Below, piece by piece: positions 44,668-57,952 of a stretch of 64,000 nt of DNA. The DNA lies in NCBI GenBank assembly GCA_023374045.1, contig CM041779.1:2294001-2358000 (forward strand), given 5' to 3'. Numbering within the stretch: position 1 is the stretch's first letter; every line of letters starts with the position of its first letter. Below the pieces are notes generated by a model. It searched no databases and was not told the DNA's origin. It was given only the letters and a program-made list of their open reading frames with translations. Source of the DNA: Limonium bicolor (taxonomy: Eukaryota; Streptophyta; Magnoliopsida; Caryophyllales; Plumbaginaceae). A program made the position numbers and the translations under genes.

Positions 44668-46954
44668 CTCATGTGTTATCACCCTCTTGATTTGTATGTA
44701 GGTTCCCATATGAGTATTCCAATAAGTTTAATGGTATACTAGTATATGCATTTATATCCTCCTGGTATTATCAGCTCTTCACATTCCAATCCTCGTACCA
44801 TATGTAGGTATGTTCATGTTTGTTTCCTATATACAGGTGGTCTCGTAAATTTTATTGTTTGTCAATTGGGTATACAGTTGTATACTTCCCAACCCTCATG
44901 TTATTACTATTATCCTCAACACTTGCAAATTAATATCTGAATTTACAACATGATTCCCCACCTATCTTAGTCCATCAACTAATTCATCCATTAAGTCCGT
45001 TAATCTTGTTTAAAATTTCCAAATTTCAATACCCGATTATTCATGAATACTTGGTTTTCTCTTGATATTTTCCTCTTCATAGATATTTGACTGATTTTTC
45101 TTGTTAGACCAATTTGGCTCTCTTCGATCAGCCTTAATGTTATAAATTTTAATTCCGTTATTCCGTTTCTCATCTTAGTCTTTCCTGGGTCTTGTAACCT
45201 TTCTATTACCTTCTTATTATTATTCCTGTTGTGTTACTCTTACTTGAAGTAGTCTAGCTTTTTTGCCCTCTTGGTCCCCCATTATTTACTTTTGGCTGTT
45301 AAGTTATGTAATTAACTTAAGTCGGGTGTGATTGATTTACCAATCACGACCTTCTTCAATTTGACATCATTTGCTACTTGAGTATAGTGGTTAACTCTCC
45401 CATGTGTGGTGTGTTTGGAAAGATTATATCATATAGTGGCATTATACATAGCCATTTGGACGTTTATAAGGGAGGTCAAATTGTGTGGCGATGTTTATGA
45501 TTGTAATAATACCGTGCACTGTAAATTGGTTTTAGACGGTACGTAATATATATCTTATGTTTGGGAACCCTAGCCTGCTTGCAGGTTTGTGTCTGGATGT
45601 ATCTCCGTTAAACTTTGGTATGAACTTACGACGTTTAGGTATTTGTTGATCGTTACATGACCATGATGTTTCCAGATTTGGCTTCCTTTTTTTTACAGGG
45701 TTGTTGCTTACTTGTTGCTGTTGAGAGAGGTTATGTTTTACAACAATATTGATATAATTTTACTGAGGTTATGGTAATTGTTAATCTATTATAACCCAGC
45801 CTTATGGCACGAGCCTTATGCGTGACCTGAACGCTCAGTTTTTCAATGTATCATCTTGCGAGTATGCTGTAATTCATATTAATTTTTGGAACTAGAGTTT
45901 TAATTTCCTGTTCTCACTGTATTCATTAGTGAGACTCCATATCATTCCTTTCATAGTCATAATTGCCCATTTAATTGGTGTGATATTATGTTGTCGTAGA
46001 GTAGAAGTATGATAAGCAGAATTTGTCCTTTGTGGGATGATTGTGGGGTTCGAAAGGAATAAAACAACACGAACGAGAAGAGAATGAAGGAGACATTAGT
46101 ATGTATGCTCCCCGTTCGCCGGTTGTAGAAGCAGAAGAGAATGACCAGTTGTGGTCACTGATTTCAATTGTTTGAGATCAAGGGATGCAAAATGATAATT
46201 GAGTAAGAAGTAGAATAAGGAAGTGGTGGCGATGCATACCGATCGCCAGTTGAGGCGTTGTGCCCTTCAGGTAATGTAGAGAACGAAGAGAAACGTGAGA
46301 AGCAGCAGGGGTTTTATTGAATTCCGTAATATTATACTTTAGTGTGTAAAATTGTGTCATGCTTCATTAAGCATTATAGGTTGTACCAATTTTATGTGAT
46401 TTCATCTCGAACTATATTCTTTTATTTCATTGTTTCATGAGAGGTTTACTAAAATTAACCTCTCAAGTGTACGAATTGAAGAATTTATCTCAATCCCATC
46501 CTTGGCTTGATTAATTGTTTATTTAAGCTTTATTTATTTCATAAATTTTAGGGATATCTTGGTCCTTTTTGCTTGTCAGGTAGGGTCCTATCGACTGCTA
46601 AGCATGTCGACCCAAGTTGCCGCTAAAATTGGTCCCTCTACGCGTATCATTCTTTGGCAACGTCTTTTGTATAGTATAGTCTTTTCTTCACGGGTTGATT
46701 TATGACATTAAGTAGATGCCAGATCGGGTTTTCCCAAGTTAGAGGAGGCTTTCTACCTCTCTGGCGTTCTTTCTATGGGTTTAAAGAAAATTAGGGGTGT
46801 GGAGGTTGGGCGTAAGTGTCTGTTAGGTATTCAGTAGTTATTAAGGAATAACCCTAATTAACACGCCTCACATACTAACCCTTAACCCCGTTTCCCCGAA
46901 TTCAGGCTTTCCTATACTCGATACTTCTTTGTTCCAGTCATCAGAGCGCAACTA

Positions 46955-46967
46955 CGCTCTAATACCA
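46955..46967 (-). promoter_or_regulatory. Element 2 primer-binding site, tRNA-iMet variant
   Basis: The minus strand reads TGGTATTAGAGCG, one C-to-T change from the standard initiator-Met site, five bases from the LTR. It lies in a 9 bp stem (46940-46948 with 46955-46963). In the transcribed strand the change turns a pair into a G-U wobble, so the hairpin is kept. Confidence 0.88.
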
Positions 46968-47953
46968 CTTTCTGTAACACCCCCGAATAAAACATCCAGT
47001 AATACAAACGTCGCGCCTAAACAACATCACGGTTAACTACGCAACGGTATAAACTCCATCCGGGTGTCACAGACGCCAACCACCCACGTGGTTGACACAA
47101 CCATACTACCAACACCAAGTTACGGTCTGCATGACTGGAACAACCCTCAACCAAAACTCATAACCAATACAAGACACAATTCCGAATACCGAGTGTCTAC
47201 AACAATATTGCCAAATCATAAACTGAAAATTACAACTTGGGTGTAGTAACAACCCATACTTCAAGCATACTACTACAACTCAAGAATTATGCCCCGATGG
47301 ACTACCCCCATGGTAGCCATCCCGCCTATGCTCCGTTATCGTCCGGCTCAATACCTGTAAAAATTGGGTTGTAAAGGACTCAGCAAACTACGCTGAGTAT
47401 GAACGTGTGTAGCCCGTATGTTGCCGGGCCACACGACATGACTACTTGGTCGGATATTATTAAGTCAATTTACATGCTATAATAAAGCAGTAAAACACAT
47501 CACAACATATTATGATATCATACAGACTTTAAGGTAGCATAGCAATATCAACAAACATCCACGCATAACGTGCTGGCATCATAGCACATCAAACACGCAT
47601 TCAAGCACAACGAGCTGCTAGTATAGCAACCACAATCATGTAAGTAATAAAACGTGTGCATAGGTATGTTTATACCCATGATCCTCACTATGGGATCATT
47701 CAAGCGTTGTGTGTTTTCATTTCTTTTCTCTTGTTCCCTTAAAGTGTATTTTCTTTCTCTTTCCTTGCACTAGGTCTGGGGATATAGTTTAGATCCCGTG
47801 ACCATCTCATGTCGGTGCTAATCTTTCCTTGTTTCTTTAAGGGTTATTTGTGAATTCTCTTATCACCACCATTTGGAGAACGTCTTCTCCATAGCTAATC
47901 CTCCATTCCCGGATAGCTCTCTCTCTCTCTCTCTATCTCTGTTGTTTTTAATG

Positions 47954-48272
47954 TTACTAGCCACTGCCCCGGATACCAAGGGTCCGTCTCCCTATTCCTT
48001 TTCAATGTTACAAGCCTCTGCCCCGGATACAAAGGGTCCGTCTCCCTATGCCTTTTAATGTTACTGGTCTCTACCCGGATACAAAGGGTCCGTCTCCTCC
48101 CTTTTCCTTTTAATATTATTGGTCTCTACCACCCCGGATACAAAGGGTCCGTCTCCCGATTCCTTCTAATATTATTGGTCTCTACCCCGGATACAAAGGG
48201 TCTGTCTCCCTATTCCTTTTAATATTATTGGTCTCTACCCGGATACAAAGGGTCTGTCTCCCTATTCATTTT
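47954..48272. repeat. Six-unit ~53 bp tandem array (right LTR of element 2)
   Basis: Counterpart of 23866-24180 with the same number and order of units. Small insertions in units three and four distinguish it. Confidence 0.9.
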
Positions 48273-49199
48273 TAACGGGCATTGGCTTATCATTATCATT
48301 GATAGTTCGACACCATAGTGGGTGTCATTAGAGGTCCTCTATAGTTAAGAGGAGTTTTCCCTTTATGTAGTTCCTTTGTTTGTTTACGAAGTTCATTGTG
48401 TTTCATCTCAAGGTTTCATCAACGAGAAGGGACTACACTACTGTATGCGCGCAAGCAAGCACAATAATAGCAAGTGGGTAAGCAAGGGAAATAAGCAATC
48501 CATTCACATGCTTTACATAAGCTCACAACAGACAATTAAGCACAGTAAAACAAACATCCGTTTTCATGCATTCGTCTTGTGGTCATAGTCAAACAAGGCA
48601 CACAGCACACAGCCGTGTAACACGGCAACATACGAACCACACATGTCCATACCTGATTTAGAGGCAAAAGTTGTCTCACACCACACGGGGTCCCGGCTGG
48701 CGTTCATTACGGCCCTAATGTTAATTAAAGCAATTTGTCAGTTTATAATTTCATGTGATGGCCCTTGTGACATTTCTCCTAGTTTATTCACATTTTATCG
48801 GGTGTTATTCCCTAGGTGAACTTTTGATTGTTCAACTATATTAGCCCTTAGAAATTTCCAAGTAATAACCTCAGGCCTTATCTCACTCCTAGGACATTTA
48901 CATAGTCAATTCACGCGTTAACTAAGTCCATCCTCTAGCTAACATATTAAGGTATTCTAACTAACATGTAACAAGCTTATCTAAGGTGGACTTTTATTCC
49001 CTTAAAATGTATTTCTTCCTTATATCAATAGGTTAGCAATGTGTTTAATCCATTATCACCGAAATAAATTCTTTAAAGTACTCCTAAGGTTCATCTATAT
49101 AGAAGCCCCAAAGTTTAGAACAACTAAGACACACTTTCGGTGTTTAACCTTAACTAACCCCACATTTAGGGTATCAAATGAGGTTTAATCTTCCCAAAA

Positions 49200-51130
49200 T
49201 GTTTCACCAACTTAGTTAGATGCATTAGTACTGTTTTGGGTTCATTATTAAACCAATTCCACACTTTTAACTACTCTGAACATTGACCAAACAGAGACAA
49301 GTTTCAGCAGACTGAAACATCCAATCTGTGCAAACTTCCACTAAACCTCTCCTTTCGATGCATTAAACTGCTTTCTACTTCCTCCCAAATTGTTTAATCT
49401 CTTAGGTAGTTATACTAGCAAGGTTATAAGTTCATTTCCAGACCTATACAACCCTCTTATACCCACTGTATTACAGTATACAGAAATAGCAAGATTCTGG
49501 AAGAAAAACTGAAAACCAAAATCTGTACATCACCTCTTCCTTTTGCTTTTAGTTCATTAATCGGTTTCCAAATCCTCCCAATTTTTTTACTCAACTACAT
49601 ACTTTTATTAGGGAGGTTATGAACTTAAAAACAATTCAAAATAAGGCTGTTAACATCTCTGAGAGCTCACTTTACAGAAACCACAATTTGCAAAAAAAAA
49701 AAAACTATAACTCTAGTTTGTACAGCTCCTCTTCAAGTTTTCTTCTAGTCCATAAATCAGTTCCTAATCTCACCCAAAACTTTTACCCAACTATCTAAGT
49801 ATATTAAGAAGGTTTTATACTTAAAACAACTCAAAACAGCACTGATAACACCTCCTGGAAGTTCATTATACAGAAACACAAATTTCAGAAAAAGAGAATG
49901 GGAACACAGTTTGTATATTTCTACTTCAAGCTTTCTCTTAGTTCCTTAATCTGTGTCCAATTCCACCCAAAACTTTCACCCAACTAGGTAAGTGTATTAG
50001 GGAGGTTTTAAACTCAAAACTAACTCAAAATAATACTGTTATCACTCCTGAAAATTCGTTGTACAGAAACTGCTATACTATAGGAACTGAAAACCAGTTT
50101 CTGTGTCTCTTCTTTAAGTTTTCTCTTTTTGGTTATTAATCACTCTCCTTTCCACCCCAAAGTTTTCTACCACTTATTCAGGTGTTCTAGAAAAGTTTTA
50201 AACCTAAAACAACTTAAAACAAGGCTGTGAACAACTCTGTAACTCAACTATACAAAAACTAGGAAACTGAAACACAAAACTGTTATCCCCACTTCTTCTC
50301 CTTTCCTTTGCTCACGAATTTAGGCTTCCAATTTTCCCCACGAGTTAACACTTGTAGTTAGATGAATTAGCAAGATTTTGATCTTTAAAACAACCCAAAA
50401 CAACATCGATAACACCTCTGTAACATGATTATACAGAAGCTTAAGTTTTCAGAGAAACTGAAAAACTAAAACATGGAAATCTGTTATCTTCTCTTTAACC
50501 TTTCTTTTAAGTTATTACCCTATCTTTTAAACTGTTCCAAAGTTCCTCCATACTCATTAAAGTGTCTTATGGAGATTTTAAACTCCAAACAAACCCAAAA
50601 CAATTCTGTTAATGCTACAGAAACATCTAAATACTAACTGGAAGGAAAACTGAAAGCTGAAACGTAGCACTGATATCTTCTCCTTTATTTTTTTCTGTTT
50701 GCTCACAATTCTGACTTTGAATTTTTCCACCAGTTGTTCTCCCATTTAGTTAAGTGGTTTAGCAAGGCTTTGAATTCAAAACAAACCCGAATCACATTGT
50801 TAAAGCTACTGAATTTCCCTTAGACTGAAACGTCAACTGCAGCACTGAGATCTATTCTTGCACAATTCTGCTGCTAACTCCTCTTCTAATATGTTAATTG
50901 TTTTCTCTAATATTCCAAGCTTGTTTATGCATTAGTCAAGTGTGTGAGTACACTACCAAGCCAATCACCACGCCAATACACCTCATATAACCTCTAAAAA
51001 CTGATGTTACAGACCCACATTTTCCAGTTTCTGCACACTGTTTTTTTTCTTCTCTTTTTCTTTCATAACCATTCTTACATGTCTACCAGGTTAGTATGGG
51101 TTTTAACTTTGCCTTAAGCTCATTGTTAAC
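49200..51130. repeat. Degenerate ~190 bp tandem array, right LTR copy
   Basis: Right-LTR counterpart of 39110-41060 with the same unit order. The units are far more diverged from each other than the two LTRs are, so the array predates this insertion. Confidence 0.75.
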
Positions 51131-53342
51131 TCAACACTGCATCTATAACACTTCTAGACAATTAGTAGACAGAATACAAATGCTACAGATTCTAAAGCTG
51201 TTATCAGTTTTGGTTTACCTTGAGGTGCTGTTCCAAAACAAAAAAGAACTGATCTCTTTAAGAAATGTTTGGGTCCTTCATGGGTAGAGTTGCATGGGGT
51301 ATTTATGCAAAACAAGAAGGAAGACTTGGGTGAGTTAGGTGGTGCCTTTCGGACACAGCAACAACAAATAAACAGATTATGAATTGGGAGACTGATTGGG
51401 CTTTACCTTGAGTTACTGTTCAAGGGACTGTGAGTTGATTCCTGGTGGGATTTCCTGAGCCCTGCTTGTGGATATTTCCAGTAGATGCTACACATGAAAG
51501 GATGGAGAGGCCAGGAGTACAAGTTAGAGTTTTCTCTTTTGGACAGCGAAGAAAAGAAAGACAGCAGAGGAAGATGGTAGCTAGCAGATAGTTTAGAGCC
51601 TCACCTTATAGTGATTTTAAAACAGCAATGTAGCTGACTGCAAGGGCAACTTCGGTGCACTCTTTGAAGAGGTAATCAGGGAGGTTCATGCATGCACACA
51701 GATAGGTGAAAAGGGAGTCACACCGGGGCTTTTCAGACTGAAAATCAATGGAAGGAGGAGGAGAATTGCCTACTGATTACCTTGCTGTCTCACAACAGGT
51801 TGCTCCAGATTTTTGGAACTTAAGCACCAGGACTCGACCATGCACAGAGGGGTTCAAGGGCTCTTGAGTCACTTGCGTCTATGGACATGGGGAGTTGGAG
51901 AGTTTGGGTCATGCAAGGAGGAATGTAGAAGCTCAAGTTCCAGATACACGTATACTTTGATGGGCAACAGATTAATTTATTTCTTCTGGTTGTAAGTTCC
52001 AAGAGAATTTATGAGAGTTTGTGAGCTCAAATAAAGTAAGCTAGTGGGAGTTGAGTTGTTCAAATTCTAACGTTAACAGTGGTTGGTTTCCATACTGATT
52101 TGCGAAGTGAAGACAACAGCAAGATCCTTGTCTGTTTTCTGTTGTGCACTTCTTGAAAACTGGAAGCTTGCCTACACGCAAGACTGGCAGGTGAGCATGG
52201 ACTGGGCATTTTAGCATGATGACAAAGTAACACCCACATGGAGTAAGACATCGGTTACCAAGACAAGCTTGTGGGTCTGTTTTTTTTTAACTGCTAATCG
52301 ACACCAGTCTGGGCTTTTGTCTGATTTCTCTCTTTTTTTTTGTAACTTCCAACCAGGCAGCAAGGGAGTAAATGCATCTGTCCTCTATTACAGATTTTCG
52401 ACAATACTGCTCAAGGAACATGGGTTGGATCGGGGTGGGAGCAAGGAAAATCAAGGCAGGGTTTTCCTCTGGTTATTTAGTGCAAGACATCACAAGTTAC
52501 AAGAAAGGAGGAGGGTAGTTTATGCAGGAAATCTGAAACGATGTGTTTTTGTTCTTGTACAGATTCGGACAGTGGGAGCATGTGTATGCTGATGAGGAGT
52601 TTGTGTGGGTTATCAGTCCAGGTGCAGTCCTGGTGTAGATGGGTGTAAGAGTTCCCAAGCCATGCAGGAAGTGCTTGGTATACGGTGGGGGAACAAGGAA
52701 GTAAGGTGGTAATTAGCGGCAATTTTTTTTTATTTGAACATAGTGTCATTGGTGGGACTGATTCTGTTTGCTGTTTAGTTAATAGTTTAAGATAGGTATG
52801 TGGAGATAATGAGATGTCAAACTCATGGAATATTTAAGTGTCCTAATGTTCCCTTTTTATTTGCTATTAAACAACCAACAATAGTTTAATGTTAGTGTTA
52901 GTTTTAACTTGGTATTTTATCATATCATATTAGCTAGTTGTACACTATTAATATAAGTCATGTGTCACATGCCCTTTGGATGACTCATTCATGTGTTAGT
53001 TCTAGAGTTAATGTGCTCTTGTAGCTTAAATGTCTAGCATAAAGTTACCTTAGGCATTACATGCTATATAACATGTTATAATTACTTATAACCTTGAATT
53101 ATGTAACAATATTATTATTTTGTTCCAAGTGTGCTCTTTATATATTAGCTTTGCACAAATAAATTTGACTTCATAATATACCTTAGGTGGTGACATGTTG
53201 TCACGTTCTCGGACATATATATGTCCGCTCTTAGTTTGATTGTTCGTACATTACTACGTGTCCCGTATAATGTGACATGTTGTTATCAACTCATCTTCAC
53301 GTGTTTATGACTTTATGTGTTTAATTGTTTAGGGGTGTTTCA

Positions 53343-54560
53343 TATTTAGCCACTTTATTTCATTTTCATGAAAACTAATGAGAACGAGATTAGCTTGAAC
53401 CTCCATAACTTGTATCTTTTTAGGTCTAGATTCTTATCTTCAAAAATATTTTATCAGTGGATGATGATTGTTGATTGATGATCGTAAGCCCTTGACTGAC
53501 AATTGATTCACTTTGTTGTTGTGTTTATTTTTATATACCCACAACCTTGGTTGTAAAAGCGTGCATGAGGCGCGCTTGAGATGTTGACAGCGCAAGGTGA
53601 TGGATTGTCGCCTCCGGAGTGGCACTGTGGTGAACGCAGGTGGAGAGGCAATTAGAGGTGAACTGAGACGGGTAAATCACCTGATGCGCATAGGAAGAAG
53701 ATGAAGAGCAGAAGAAGAAGACGACAAACGAAGAATACGAAGAGAATGAAGATGAACACGTAAATAGGATTTTTTTTTGTTTACTTCCTCTAATCAAAAC
53801 ATGTTGTTTTCCCCACCATCCATTTCCCTCATTTTCCTGTTGTTTCCTCCTCCTCCACAATCCACTTTACCTTTTGTTTTTCCTCAATCTGTCCTCCGAC
53901 CATCCAAACGGCCGGATCCAAGGGGGTGCACCTAGGATCACCTAACCCCATTACTTTTATGAAAGAATTAATTATACTATTTTTAGTATAGTTTCTTAAA
54001 TAGTAGATGTTTTATGTCTAAGTGATCCCATAAATTTCACAAAAAATTAATTATAGAAATTTTATTATCAATAACCCCGCAACTTTCAATCTCTGGGTCT
54101 GCCCCTGCAAACGGCCACTCACGTTCTACGAATCAACAACCCCCATCAGACACACCCCTACTAGTTAGCACAAACATTTACAGGTAGATAAGATACTGCC
54201 TTTTTTTTCTTTTGTCTACACACAGAGCAACCGGTCTCCCCACTCTTTTGTTTTCTTTTTGTTTACTGCCTATATATTTTAACCATGTGACTGATATATA
54301 TATATATAGTTAAAATACACATCAAATGCAGCGTAACAGTAATACAGGTGATTCTACATAAACGGTCACCTCAACTACGTAAAGCGTTCATCTCGTAACC
54401 TTATACATCACGCCTCACCCCGACCCCACATCGCCTTGGACCATCTCACATATTTTAAAACCAAGCCCACAACTTGTTACAACAATAAATTCTTTTCAAA
54501 GAAAACTATAATGTATTCGATTTCTTTTGCTATTGTTTTTTTTTATTTTCAATAATTTCA
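53343..54560. other. Intergenic DNA right of element 2, no gene seen
   Basis: Starts with the TATTT target duplication. A GAAGA-rich low-complexity stretch (53690-53760) gives a serine-rich minus frame that I do not believe. The block 53930-54110 has a common plant-repeat appearance (CACCTAGGATCACCTAACCCC to CTGGGTCTGCCCCTG), but its ends are unresolved. A (TA)n run is at 54294-54307. Confidence 0.4.
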
Positions 54561-55152
54561 TTTCCTTACTTTTGTTGAGAAGCCTTCATTCTCCCGAGGA
54601 ATGTGATTCTTTCCGCCAAAGGTCTTTGACCAGCGGGTGTTCTTTGATGTTATTGATAGCTGATATTAACTGATATTGAGTGATAGCTGATTGTAAAGGA
54701 ATGAACTGAGGTGATTAATCCAGCTGATAGTACATAAACCAGCTGAATGGTGGACAAAAGAATGGGGCCTAAGAGCTTCTAATCCTTTATGTTACTAAAT
54801 TTCACTCCAAAAAACTAATCTCACTCCATCCAATGTTCCCAACCTTTTTTCTTCATCGGCAAGCAAAGGCTTCAGACCTTATTATGGGCCAACATTAGAC
54901 AGAGATCAAGCCCTATTGATCTTATTTGAACCTTCTGTCCGGCCCAAAGTAAAACTCACCTGTCTGTCAGAAAGACACCGCATCATTTGAATCCTAAAGC
55001 TTCAGTCTTTTAAGGAAGCAGGGCTCCGCTCCCACTTTCAGCTTGTCACTTGTTGTAGTCGCATCTGTCGCTCTTTAGTACGAACCCCGAGCTGAGATTT
55101 TGCCTCTCGTTCTAGGGTTTTTTTCGCTGCCTTCTTGTTTGTCATTTACACA
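54561..55152 (+). promoter_or_regulatory. p23 upstream region and 5' UTR
   Basis: The 5' UTR probably begins after about 55000, where the sequence becomes GC-richer and transcript-like. It contains TCTAGGGTTTTTTT at 55111-55124, a telo-box-like word frequent in leaders of plant genes for translation and protein folding. I cannot place a TATA box or heat-shock element with confidence. A small repeat of GATAGCTGAT/GATATT words lies at 54655-54695. Confidence 0.45.
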
Positions 55153-57443
55153 ATGAGGTAATTCCGCACTTTTTTTTTTCTTCCCTCGATGCCCATCTTG
55201 CCGTATTGAAGTGTTGAGGTACTAGCAACGGGATTAGGCTTTAGTTATTTGGTATCCTGATTTTTCTGCTTACAATGAAATCTGGAGCTTTATAGGTGTG
55301 ACGTTAGATGAACCGCTGTCGTGTATTATTTTTTCAGATAATTGGGGATTGGTCAAATTAGAAGTTGGTTCAAATTAGGGTTTAGGGTTTTAGATTTACT
55401 GTTTGTCTAATTTGTTTACCGAGTTGGTTGTGGTCGTTTGATTCTGATGAAAGAGAACTAGTTTTTGGTCCAAAGGTTTCGTTCAATCCTTCTTTTTTTG
55501 GGGTAAGTTCCGTCCAAATCCAGATACTACTGCATGTAGAGCTCATGTTTTAAAGAAAGACTCTGCTCGGACTTTCCGCTTTATCATATGTACCATGTTT
55601 ATTTGCTTCGTGTAGCATTTCTACAGGATGATCCTATTTATGTGCTGACTATTTCATGTTAAACAATCCTCTAGTCAGCTGTCGCCCTTTCATACCCTGC
55701 TATTGTGATAAGATTCTAGTCAGCTGTTGACCTTACGTACCCTGCTAAAGTGTGGCCCTTCGTTGTTGAACTGGATATGGTTAATCGTAGTTGGTGCTGG
55801 ATATGACTCCTGACCCTTTTGTTGCTGCGGATTATAGTATTTTTTTAATTTTGGAAATGTTTGGAACCTGCAGTCGTCATCCTGAAATCAAATGGGCTCA
55901 GAGGGAAGACAAGCTGTTCCTTACAGTACAGCTGCCTGAAGCAAAGAATGCTAAGGTTAATCTGGAACCAGAAGGAACTTTTACATTTACAGCTACAGCT
56001 GGAGCTGGAGATGCCTCGTATGAGTTGAAGCTTGATCTTTTTGACAAGGTTAATGTGGAGGTGAGCTCATGTTTTATTTTCTATCTTAAAAACACTAGGA
56101 ACCTTAATGAAGATTTAGTGCACTTGTATCATTTTACTCTGAATTTTTGGTTTGATGAGCTTCAAGCAAGCTATGTTGTGTTAAAGCTTGTGTATATTCT
56201 AGTATGTTTGATTTATAGTTCATGTTAATGAATAAAGAAAAACCTTTTTAGGAAGCGGTAACCTTTTTCTGGTTTATGTAAATTTAACACTTAGGTACCT
56301 TCTGTTGGTGGTAAGGTTTTTTCTATATGTATGCTTCGAACTATGGCTGTATTAATCAGGTTAGGTTAACATTGATACTCCATTAGTTCTGAACCCTTCA
56401 TATTTTGAGGGCTTTTGTGTTATTGCAGGATAGCAAGATTAGCACTGGCCCTAGAAACATATTTTGCATTTTGGAGAAAGCGGAGAAGAAATGGTGGGGT
56501 AGGTTGTTGCGTGTTGAGGGCAAACCTCCACATTACGTAAAAGTTGACTGGGACAAGTGGGTGGATGAAGATGAAGACGCTGGTGGTATAAATATGTAGA
56601 GTCTATTTATATGTACCCTTTCTTCACTCCAAGCTTTTATAGATATTAACTTATCGTGTTTCTGTATTTTGTTCAGGTCCTGCTGATTTTGATGCGGGAG
56701 GAATGGATTTCTCGGTATGCGTTATAATTGGCATTCTTAATTCCTCTTGATTGTACACTAGGAGCTGGTAAAATAACTACCTTTTGTTTTCAAAAAGTGA
56801 TGGTTTCTTCTTCAAACATACAGAGTATGGGAGGAATGGGTGGCATGGGAGGAATGGGTGGCATGGGAGGCTTGGAAGGTATGATGGGAGGTATGGGGGG
56901 CATGGGAGGTATGGGAGGAATGGGAGGTTTGGAAGGAATGTTGGGAGGCATGGGTGGAATGGGAGGACCGGGTGGAATGGGAGGCCCTGAAGAGTTCGAG
57001 GACAGTGATGATGAAGGTATACATATCATTGCTGCGGCTTAAACTTTCCCACTCTTGTTTCGGGTTTTACTACAGCTCTTGGGTTTATTTTGTTTGGGTA
57101 TTGTTTCTTGTTTTGTGTTATGAAATAGGAAATAGAAACTTAGTTTGTTTCAGGCAGATCACACTTATCTGAAATTTTGAGAAACCAAAACGTGTGTTCT
57201 TATTCTTGATAAATTTTTATTCTTATCTCAGTTCCAAATATTTGTCTCGTTTTCTGTCTCTTATTTTTTAATTTTCAGAAGGTGAACAAAATTAGCTCCT
57301 AATTAATTGAGTTGTAAATCTGTTCAGATGAAGTATCAAAGCCTAAAGGAGCAGAAGAAGCCAGCAACGCAGGAGTGTCTAAGAAGGAAGGAGCTGAGGC
57401 TTCTCCAGAGGTGAAGGCAGCAGCTGGCAAACCAAGCGAATAG
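55153..57443 (+). CDS. p23-type co-chaperone of HSP90 (SBA1 family), six exons
   Basis: p23 binds the ATP-bound, closed HSP90 dimer in the cytosol and nucleus and slows its ATP turnover, stabilising client proteins. Predicted coding exons are 55153-55157, 55874-56060, 56429-56585, 56677-56714, 56824-57016 and 57328-57443. All introns are GT-AG and the frame closes at TAG, giving 231 residues. The N-terminus MSRHPEIKWAQR starts the CS domain (about residues 2-110), with the conserved KWW (85-87) and VDWDKWVDEDED (103-114) segments. Exon 5 encodes a Gly-Met repeat (GGM units with two GLEGM breaks), then acidic EEFEDSDDED. Exon 6 gives a Lys/Glu/Ala-rich tail. This matches plant p23-1 proteins such as Arabidopsis p23-1. 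The first coding exon is only ATGAG. No disabling mutation is seen. Confidence 0.95.
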
Positions 57444-57790
57444 AAAATGCATGACCAGTAAAATCCGTGGTGGTACATGGCATTTGTTATTATATTGCCA
57501 TGATCAGAAACTGCAGGCAGGCTGCTTTGCTGATTTGTTGTGCGCTGTGTCCTGAAATGTCAGAGCTTGTGCCATGGGCTTCTTACATGTGAGAGGAATT
57601 TAGCTTGTTCATGTTTCTATAGGAACTTGTATGCCTTATTTTCTTTGTTTTATGGTTGAGAATGTGAGGAGCATTGCTATGTCTGGACCCGAGATTCCCT
57701 CTCATTTGTTTGGATTGGCCTGTGCCATGTACTAATCTCGGTGAAGAGTAGACCTTTTTTCGTTCTGAGTGTATTGTGCGCATTACTAAG
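57444..57790 (+). other. p23 3' UTR
   Basis: Transcript-like T-rich sequence follows the stop codon. No canonical AATAAA is evident in the first 300 bases, which is common in plants, so the polyadenylation site is not fixed. Confidence 0.5.
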
Positions 57791-57952
57791 ATTTTAAGCT
57801 GAAAATTTGGTTGGGAATCGAGAAAGCTGTAGTTTATTTGGTTCGAAGAGTTGGTACTAAGTGCTGCCTGAGCTCGTTAATGAATCTATTATGTGTGGAT
57901 GTGGTTAAACTCTATAATAGGAAGAAATATATCATAGGTTCTCATTTAAAAT

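Larger units (their letters stand above)
43183..46972 (-). other. Element 2 interior, non-coding
   Basis: About 3.8 kb without any gag or pol motif on either strand. It carries a polypurine tract at its left end, a second tract with a GGATTACG hairpin at 43550-43587, a block near 43800 similar to element 1 at 6250, an (AC)n/(AT)n microsatellite at 44637-44668, the leader structure at 46718-46765 and the primer site at 46955-46967. Confidence 0.8.
22897..53342 (-). mobile_element. Element 2: LARD-like LTR retrotransposon, interrupted
   Basis: Direct repeats beginning TGTAACACCCC and ending GGGGTGTTTCA occupy 22897-43182 (interrupted by the Athila element) and 46973-53342. The flanking target duplication TATTT is perfect (22892-22896 and 53343-53347). 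Polypurine tract and tRNA-Met primer site are on the minus strand. Without the insert the left LTR is about 6.3 kb and the right one 6370 bp. The 3.8 kb interior has no gag or pol. These dimensions make it a LARD-like element with unusually long LTRs. The termini and internal signals resemble element 1, and the LTR body resembles element 4. Confidence 0.93.
46973..53342 (-). repeat. Element 2 right LTR (uninterrupted)
   Basis: The complete 6370 bp LTR shows what the left one looked like before insertion. At 48587 it reads continuously across the Athila insertion site. The short block at 52730-52790 is absent from the left LTR near 42640, an indel of about 70 bp between the two copies. Open frames in it are short and unsupported. 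Confidence 0.93.

Noticed and set aside
46010..46330. Possible captured host gene fragment in the element 2 interior
   Set aside because: The stretch is GAAG-rich with a duplicated ATCGCC/TTCGCC context, but no frame or splice sites support a gene.
53531..53860. 109-residue minus-strand serine-rich frame
   Set aside because: It arises from a GAAGA-rich low-complexity stretch with no recognisable domain.
55791..56228. 145-residue frame as an independent gene
   Set aside because: It is p23 exon 2 plus flanking intron sequence; the splice sites and protein homology fit the six-exon model.
56790..57029. Proline/isoleucine-rich antisense frames opposite p23 exon 5
   Set aside because: They are shadows of the Gly-Met repeat on the coding strand.
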